Source: Bacteroidales bacterium UBA4814 (lineage in GTDB: Bacteria > Bacteroidota > Bacteroidia > Bacteroidales > UBA7960). Taken from it: 64,000 bases of DNA. Positions within the stretch are counted from its first letter, which is position 1. Every line of letters begins with the position of its first letter. The translations under genes and the position numbers were made by a program. Location of the stretch: NCBI GenBank assembly GCA_002402465.1, contig DHFW01000049.1, positions 62,001-126,000 of the forward strand, given 5' to 3'. The notes beneath the pieces are model-generated. The model was not told where the DNA came from, made no database searches, and saw only the letters and a program-made list of their open reading frames with translations. Shown here in pieces: positions 59,704 through 64,000 of this stretch.

Positions 59704-60783
59704 TTAGTTTCGGTTCAGCGAGTTCAGGTCTTCGTAGGCCAGTTTCAGGCGGTCGCGCATGGTTTCTTCGCCTTTGCGCAGCCAGGCCCGTGGGTCGTAA
59801 TACTTCTTGTTGGGCTTGTCATCGCCTTCAGGATTGCCAATCTGGCTCTGCAGATAACCCTCGTTTTTCTTGTAGTAATTTTTGATACCTTCCCAGTAAG
59901 CCCATTGGGTGTCGGTATCGATGTTCATTTTCACCACTCCGTATCCAATGGCTTCGCGGATCTCCTCGCGGGTAGAGCCACTGCCACCGTGAAAAACAAA
60001 ACTTACTTCTTTCTCGCTGGTGTTGAAATGCTTCTGAAGAAATTCCTGTGATTTTTTCAGGATTACGGGTTCAAGCTTCACATTGCCGGGCTTGTACACC
60101 CCATGCACGTTTCCAAAGGATGCAGCAATGGTAAACTGGTCTGACACTTCCAGCAGGGCTTTGTACATTTTGGCCACTTCTTCGGGCTGGGTGTAAAGCT
60201 TGGAGCTTTCAATGCCGGTATTGTCAACCCCGTCTTCTTCTCCACCAGTAACGCCAAGTTCCACCTCCAGGGTCATACCCATTTTTTTCATCCTTTTAAG
60301 GTAGCGCTGGCTTATTTCAATGTTTTCATCCAGGGTTTCTTCCGAGAGGTCGAGCATATGCGAGCTAAAGAGGGGTTTTCCGTAAGTTTTGAAATTAGCT
60401 TCGCTGGCATCGAGCAGGCCATCGATCCAGGGCAGCAGTTTTTTGGCTGCATGGTCGGTGTGTAAAATAACCCTCACGCCATACTCCTTGGACAATAGCT
60501 CAATGTGTCGTGCACCCGATATGGCTCCTGCAATGGCAGCACGCTGATTTTCGTTTGAAAGCGATTTGCCCGCATAAAAGTGGGCGCCACCGTTCGAAAA
60601 CTGAATAATAACCGGAGAGTTCACATCGCGCGCTGCTTCCAGCACGGCGTTTACCGAGTTGGTGCCAATCACGTTTACGGCTGGAAGAGCAAAGTTATGC
60701 TCCTTGGCAATGCGAAAAATCTCCTGAACATCGCGACCGGTAACTACTCCCGGTTCAATATGCTTCATTAAATCTGCTGACAT
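59704..60783 (-). CDS. fbaA: Class II fructose-bisphosphate aldolase
   Basis: This zinc enzyme reversibly joins dihydroxyacetone phosphate and glyceraldehyde-3-phosphate. The start MSADLMKHIEPGVVTG gives 359 residues, the long E. coli-like class IIA type. Zinc and substrate motifs: LHTDHAAKKLLPWIDG, TLEVELGVTGGEEDG, FHGGSGSTREEIREAI and VVKMNIDTDTQWA. The 221-nt gap to the GT4 gene holds only that gene's promoter. Confidence 0.95.
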   Translation of the reverse strand: MSADLMKHIEPGVVTGRDVQEIFRIAKEHNFALPAVNVIGTNSVNAVLEAARDVNSPVIIQFSNGGAHFYAGKSLSNENQRAAIAGAISGARHIELLSKEYGVRVILHTDHAAKKLLPWIDGLLDASEANFKTYGKPLFSSHMLDLSEETLDENIEISQRYLKRMKKMGMTLEVELGVTGGEEDGVDNTGIESSKLYTQPEEVAKMYKALLEVSDQFTIAASFGNVHGVYKPGNVKLEPVILKKSQEFLQKHFNTSEKEVSFVFHGGSGSTREEIREAIGYGVVKMNIDTDTQWAYWEGIKNYYKKNEGYLQSQIGNPEGDDKPNKKYYDPRAWLRKGEETMRDRLKLAYEDLNSLNRN

Positions 60784-60900
60784 GTTTTTGTGCTTTATGT
60801 TTAAAATCAATAAAATTTCTTTCTCAAAATTAACAAATTAAAAGGTAATTGCTTAATGTGGAGCCGGCTTTTTGAAATGAAGGCAAATTGAAAAGATTTT

Positions 60901-60931
60901 TTTGTTTCAAACAAAGTAAGCGCTATTTTTG
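60901..60931 (+). promoter_or_regulatory. Promoter of the GT4 gene
   Basis: -33 TTTG (60901-60904), 19-nt spacer, -7 box TATTTTTG (60924-60931), a full match to the consensus. The leader to the GTG is about 67 nt. Confidence 0.7.
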
Positions 60932-61004
60932 GGGCAAATTTTCCACTTGCCACAAATCACCGTTTATCGGCAGGCTACAGCAGTTTTTTTGAAATGGGGC
61001 GTTT

Positions 61005-62132
61005 GTGAGTTTAAGAATTGCCATAAATACCAGGTTGCTTTTGCCAGGGAGGCTCGAAGGGATCGGCTGGTTTACCTTCCAGACTTTCAAGCGCATGGCT
61101 TTGGCTCATCCCGAGGTGGAGTTTCATTTTATTTTCGACCGAAAGTATGATGAGCAATTTGTATTTGCCGACAATATAAAACCCGTGGTACTTTTTCCAC
61201 AGGCACGCCATCCGGTGCTCTATTATCTTTTTTTCGAAAAAGCCTTGCCTTACTACCTGAAAAAGATCGATCCGGCGCTGTTTGTTTCGCCCGATGGGCT
61301 GTTGTCACTTTCGTGGAAGGGCTGCCAGATCCCTGTTTTTCACGATCTAAACTTTATGCACAACCCCGATTACCTGCCATATCTCAGCAGCAAATACTAC
61401 CGCTGGCGCTTCCCGAAGTTTGCCCAAAGGGCCCATCGGATTGCCACGGTTTCCGAGTATTCAAAGGCCGATATTGTTAAAACATTCGGGTATCCTGCTG
61501 ATAAGGTTGATGTGGTTTATAACGGGGTAAATGAAGCATTTAAACCAGTAAGCCCAGAGATTGCCTTTGAAACTCGGAAGAATTTCACCGGCGGCAATCC
61601 CTATTTTGTTTATGTTGGTTCCCTGCACAAGCGCAAGAACATCGACAATATGCTGCTTGCTTTCGAGACATTTAAGGCTACCGACAAGCAAAACTTCAAA
61701 ATGGTGATTGTTGGGGAGCACATGTTTGGCACCAATGGCCTGCAAAAATTACTCGATGCAATGAAACACAGAGAGGATGTGATTTTTACCGGCCGTTTAT
61801 ACAACGATCAGCTGAGCCGGGTGGTGGCTTCAGCCAGCGCTCTGTTGCTGGTGTCGTACTTCGAAGGGTTTGGCATACCCATAATCGAAGCCATGAAGTG
61901 TGATGTGCCGGTGATTTGCTCCAATGTAACCAGTATGCCCGAAGTGGCCGGAAATGCCGCCTTGCTGGTTAATCCGAATTCAATACAGGAAATAGCGCAA
62001 AGCATGGATAAAATGGCCAATGACCAGGCCCTGCGTTTGAAACTTATTGAAAAGGGAAAGGTGATCGGGCAACAATTCTCATGGGATCAGACGGCCGAAC
62101 GAATGTGGGATTGCATGACGCACTGCTTTTAG
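61005..62132 (+). CDS. Family 4 glycosyltransferase
   Basis: A 375-residue GT-B enzyme, GTG start. N terminus LRIAINTRLLLPGRLEGIG binds acceptor; VGSLHKRKNIDNMLLAFE begins the donor half and LLVSYFEGFGIPIIEAMKCDVPVICSN has the E-x7-E of GT4 retaining transferases. It probably adds a sugar from a nucleotide or lipid donor to a cell-surface glycan; target unknown. Single gene with its own strong promoter. Confidence 0.9.
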   Translation: MSLRIAINTRLLLPGRLEGIGWFTFQTFKRMALAHPEVEFHFIFDRKYDEQFVFADNIKPVVLFPQARHPVLYYLFFEKALPYYLKKIDPALFVSPDGLLSLSWKGCQIPVFHDLNFMHNPDYLPYLSSKYYRWRFPKFAQRAHRIATVSEYSKADIVKTFGYPADKVDVVYNGVNEAFKPVSPEIAFETRKNFTGGNPYFVYVGSLHKRKNIDNMLLAFETFKATDKQNFKMVIVGEHMFGTNGLQKLLDAMKHREDVIFTGRLYNDQLSRVVASASALLLVSYFEGFGIPIIEAMKCDVPVICSNVTSMPEVAGNAALLVNPNSIQEIAQSMDKMANDQALRLKLIEKGKVIGQQFSWDQTAERMWDCMTHCF

Positions 62133-62203
62133 CCGGGAATTCTTTTTCTGTGCTGAAAATCAGCTAATTTCATCTTTTTTTCACTACCATTTTGTTTTTT
62201 CAA

Positions 62204-62237
62204 TTTGTGAAAAGCATTCAAATTGATTGTAATTTTG
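62204..62237 (+). promoter_or_regulatory. Candidate promoter of the coiled-coil lipoprotein gene
   Basis: -33 TTTG (62204-62207), a somewhat long 22-nt spacer and the -7 box TAATTTTG (62230-62237). It supports the start at 62277 over the one at 62223. Confidence 0.5.
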
Positions 62238-62276
62238 CAAAAGAAAATTACCTTATTTACCCAAAATCAGAATATT

Positions 62277-63137
62277 ATGAAAAATTTGATAGTGGTGCTC
62301 GTTTTCGCTTTCTTTTTTGCCTCCTGTGGCCAGAACAACCAGGAAGAAGTGGAACGTTTACAGCAGGAAAATCTTGAGTTGAAGGAGCAAATCAGCACCA
62401 GTGAAGGCACTTTTAATGAGTTTTTTGGGGCCCTGAACCAGATTGAAGAAAACCTTGCCCTGATCAAGGAGAAAGAAAATATTATTTCGCAGGGCACTCA
62501 GAACGATCTGGAAGGCCGCACCGATAAAATGGAGCAGATCAACGAAGACATTCGCCTGATTGGAGAACTCATGGAGAAGAACCGCCAGCTGATCAACCGT
62601 CTCAACCGCGATATCCGGAACTCGAACGTGAAAGTGGCCGAGTTTGAAAAAATGGTGGCCCGGCTCAATGAACAAATCCTTGAAAAAGAAGTGGAGATTG
62701 AAGGGCTGCGCGAAGAGCTGGGCCGCATGAACCTTAGGGTAGATTATCTTACGGCCACGGTCGACACCCTCCAGGAAGTTGCACGCCAGCGCGGCCAGAT
62801 CATTGAGGAAAAAACCTCAGAAATGAATACCGCTTATTACACCATGGGTTCGCGCCGCGAATTGCGCGACTGGGGTATTATTACCCGCGAAGGTGGTTTC
62901 CTGGGCCTTGGCCGTACCAACAAGTTGCGTCCCGACTTCGACCACTCCAACTTTACCCGTATCGACATTACCCAAACCCGCGAAATTACGGTGGCTGGCC
63001 GCGATCCCTTGTTTATAACCACCCACCCCGAAGGGACTTGGGAGTATAAAGTTGAAGATGAGGTAACCTACCTGCTTATTCTTGATCCTGCTAAATTCTG
63101 GAGTGCCTCGCGCTACCTGGTCATTGAAATAGAATAG
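62277..63137 (+). CDS. Coiled-coil lipoprotein of unknown function
   Basis: From MKNLIVVLVFAFFFASC the product has a lipobox Cys at about residue 17. Residues 22-200 are a long coiled coil (EEVERLQQENLELKEQI, and later MVARLNEQILEKEVEIEGL), and the last 90 form a small globular domain with LRPDFDHSNFTRIDITQTR and a conserved-looking end SASRYLVIEIE. Proteins of this layout occur in Bacteroidota as hypothetical outer-membrane lipoproteins. I see no specific function. Total 286 residues. Confidence 0.8.
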   Translation: MKNLIVVLVFAFFFASCGQNNQEEVERLQQENLELKEQISTSEGTFNEFFGALNQIEENLALIKEKENIISQGTQNDLEGRTDKMEQINEDIRLIGELMEKNRQLINRLNRDIRNSNVKVAEFEKMVARLNEQILEKEVEIEGLREELGRMNLRVDYLTATVDTLQEVARQRGQIIEEKTSEMNTAYYTMGSRRELRDWGIITREGGFLGLGRTNKLRPDFDHSNFTRIDITQTREITVAGRDPLFITTHPEGTWEYKVEDEVTYLLILDPAKFWSASRYLVIEIE

Positions 63138-63141
63138 CTCC

Positions 63142-64000
63142 TTAGAAGCCGTCCAGTTGCATGGTTACCGTGGGTATGAGCAACAAAAAGCCCAGTATGA
63201 TCATGGTAAGAATGAGCGGCCACACCCAACGTACCCATTTGTCGTAAGGGATGCGAGCCACCCCCAATACGGCAATGAGCACCCCTGATGTGGGAGTAAT
63301 CATATTGGTAAATCCATCGCCAAACTGAAACGCCATAACCGTGGCCTGACGCGAAATGCCAATCAAATCGCTGAAGGGCGCCATAATGGGCATGGTAATG
63401 GCGGCTTTGGCCGAACCCGATGGAATAACTATGTTGATGATGGTTTGTATCACATACATCACGCCAATGGAGGCAATGTCGCCAAAATTGCCCATGGCTT
63501 TCGACATCCCGTAAAGGATAGAGTCCACAATGCCGCCGTCCTCTAGAATAACGATGATCCCCCTGGCCAGGCCCACAATGATGGCTGCCGAGAGAATATC
63601 CTTCACCCCCTCCAGAAACTCTTTTGCAATATGGTCGGCCGAACGGTTAAAGGCCATTCCTGAGGCAATGCCCATCACCAGGAAAAGGGTGGCAATTTCC
63701 ATTATGTACCATCCATAACCCATCACACCCACAATAAGGTAAAGAATGGTGTAGCCAAGCAGTAGCAGAATAAAATAATGGACGGACTTGCGCAGCGATA
63801 AGAAACCCAGCAGGGCAAAAATAGCCGTAAGCACCGGGATGATCACCATAGTAACTTGCGAGTTTCCGATTTGAAGGCTGGTAACGGGATAAAGCACCGA
63901 AAAAACCACAAAAGCGGCCAGTATCATTAAATATACCACCCAGGCCATTCGCGGAGTGAAATATTCGATATTTTCCATATGACCGGCATCGCGGTTGCGC
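63142..64000 (-). CDS. YfcC/DcuC-family carrier, N terminus beyond window
   Basis: The frame stays open to the window end (upstream codons read ATRDAGH before MENIEYF), so this is the C-terminal 286 residues of a protein usually of 450-510. It is polytopic, with FLVMGIASGMAFNRSADHIA, VIPSGSAKAAITMPIMAPFSDLIG and the QFGDGFTNMITPTSGVLIAVL motif of YfcC/DcuC (C4-dicarboxylate or amino-acid anaerobic carriers). The substrate is not known. Confidence 0.85.
   Translation of the reverse strand, partial: RNRDAGHMENIEYFTPRMAWVVYLMILAAFVVFSVLYPVTSLQIGNSQVTMVIIPVLTAIFALLGFLSLRKSVHYFILLLLGYTILYLIVGVMGYGWYIMEIATLFLVMGIASGMAFNRSADHIAKEFLEGVKDILSAAIIVGLARGIIVILEDGGIVDSILYGMSKAMGNFGDIASIGVMYVIQTIINIVIPSGSAKAAITMPIMAPFSDLIGISRQATVMAFQFGDGFTNMITPTSGVLIAVLGVARIPYDKWVRWVWPLILTMIILGFLLLIPTVTMQLDGF

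Overview
The window is a chromosomal segment of a member of the Bacteroidota, most likely class Bacteroidia; it could be a free-living or anaerobic lineage rather than a gut Bacteroides, but that is inference. The signs are many promoters with the Bacteroidota -7 box TAnnTTTG, mostly weak ribosome binding sites, lineage-typical families (DUF4270 and DUF3098 proteins, the DAHP synthase/chorismate mutase fusion, an EF-G paralogue, lone ftsX without ftsE) and the block ftsX-DUF3098-uppP-truB-queA. I found no rRNA, tRNA, CRISPR array, prophage or plasmid gene. Almost all the sequence is dense housekeeping DNA.

Layout. 1-3.2 kb: arginase-like gene (cut by the window edge) and topA, minus strand. 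3.5-9.8 kb: miaB, then a minus-strand block with ispD-queA and truB-uppP-DUF3098-ftsX. 9.9-20.2 kb: a beta-propeller lipoprotein, ppa, dprA, a glycosyltransferase, a ChaN-like protein, cdd, a YtxH/holin-like trio, a membrane phosphoesterase and a DUF255 protein. 20.2-24.4 kb: the aromatic amino acid operon pheA-aminotransferase-tyrA-DAHP synthase/chorismate mutase, with a leader peptide and attenuator. 24.5-34.3 kb: HD protein, ctpA, rfaE2, flippase, starch-synthase domain, DUF4270, glmS, and an unusual thioredoxin beside trxB. 34.3-35.7 kb: a small accessory patch with gene debris, palindromic repeats and a REP-associated transposase. 35.8-44.7 kb: exported flavodoxin, PfkB kinase, EF-G-like protein, AbgT transporter, nitroreductase, B12-dependent ribonucleotide reductase. 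45-48.9 kb: prfB with its programmed frameshift, recX, rng, a 29-residue basic protein and HU. 49-64 kb: mutY, ssb, lpxK, Nif3 and zinc-ribbon proteins, an outer-membrane beta-barrel, a Tyr/Trp-rich lipoprotein, proS, a SPOR-like protein, aldolase, a GT4 enzyme, a coiled-coil lipoprotein and a YfcC-type carrier (cut by the edge).

The strongest finding is upstream of pheA. A 25-codon leader peptide with 6 Phe, 5 Tyr and 2 Trp codons, including eight alternating Tyr/Phe codons, is followed by a terminator that ends 7 nt before pheA. The end of the leader can pair over 12 bp with the terminator's 5' arm, which gives a complete classical ribosome-stalling attenuator for a four-gene Phe/Tyr operon. 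Other notable signals are three consecutive hairpins in the rng leader, a REP-like palindrome lying inside the transposase reading frame, a terminator-like hairpin inside the first codons of a TTG-started lipoprotein gene, and several proteins with altered key residues (arginase-like, thioredoxin, EF-G-like).
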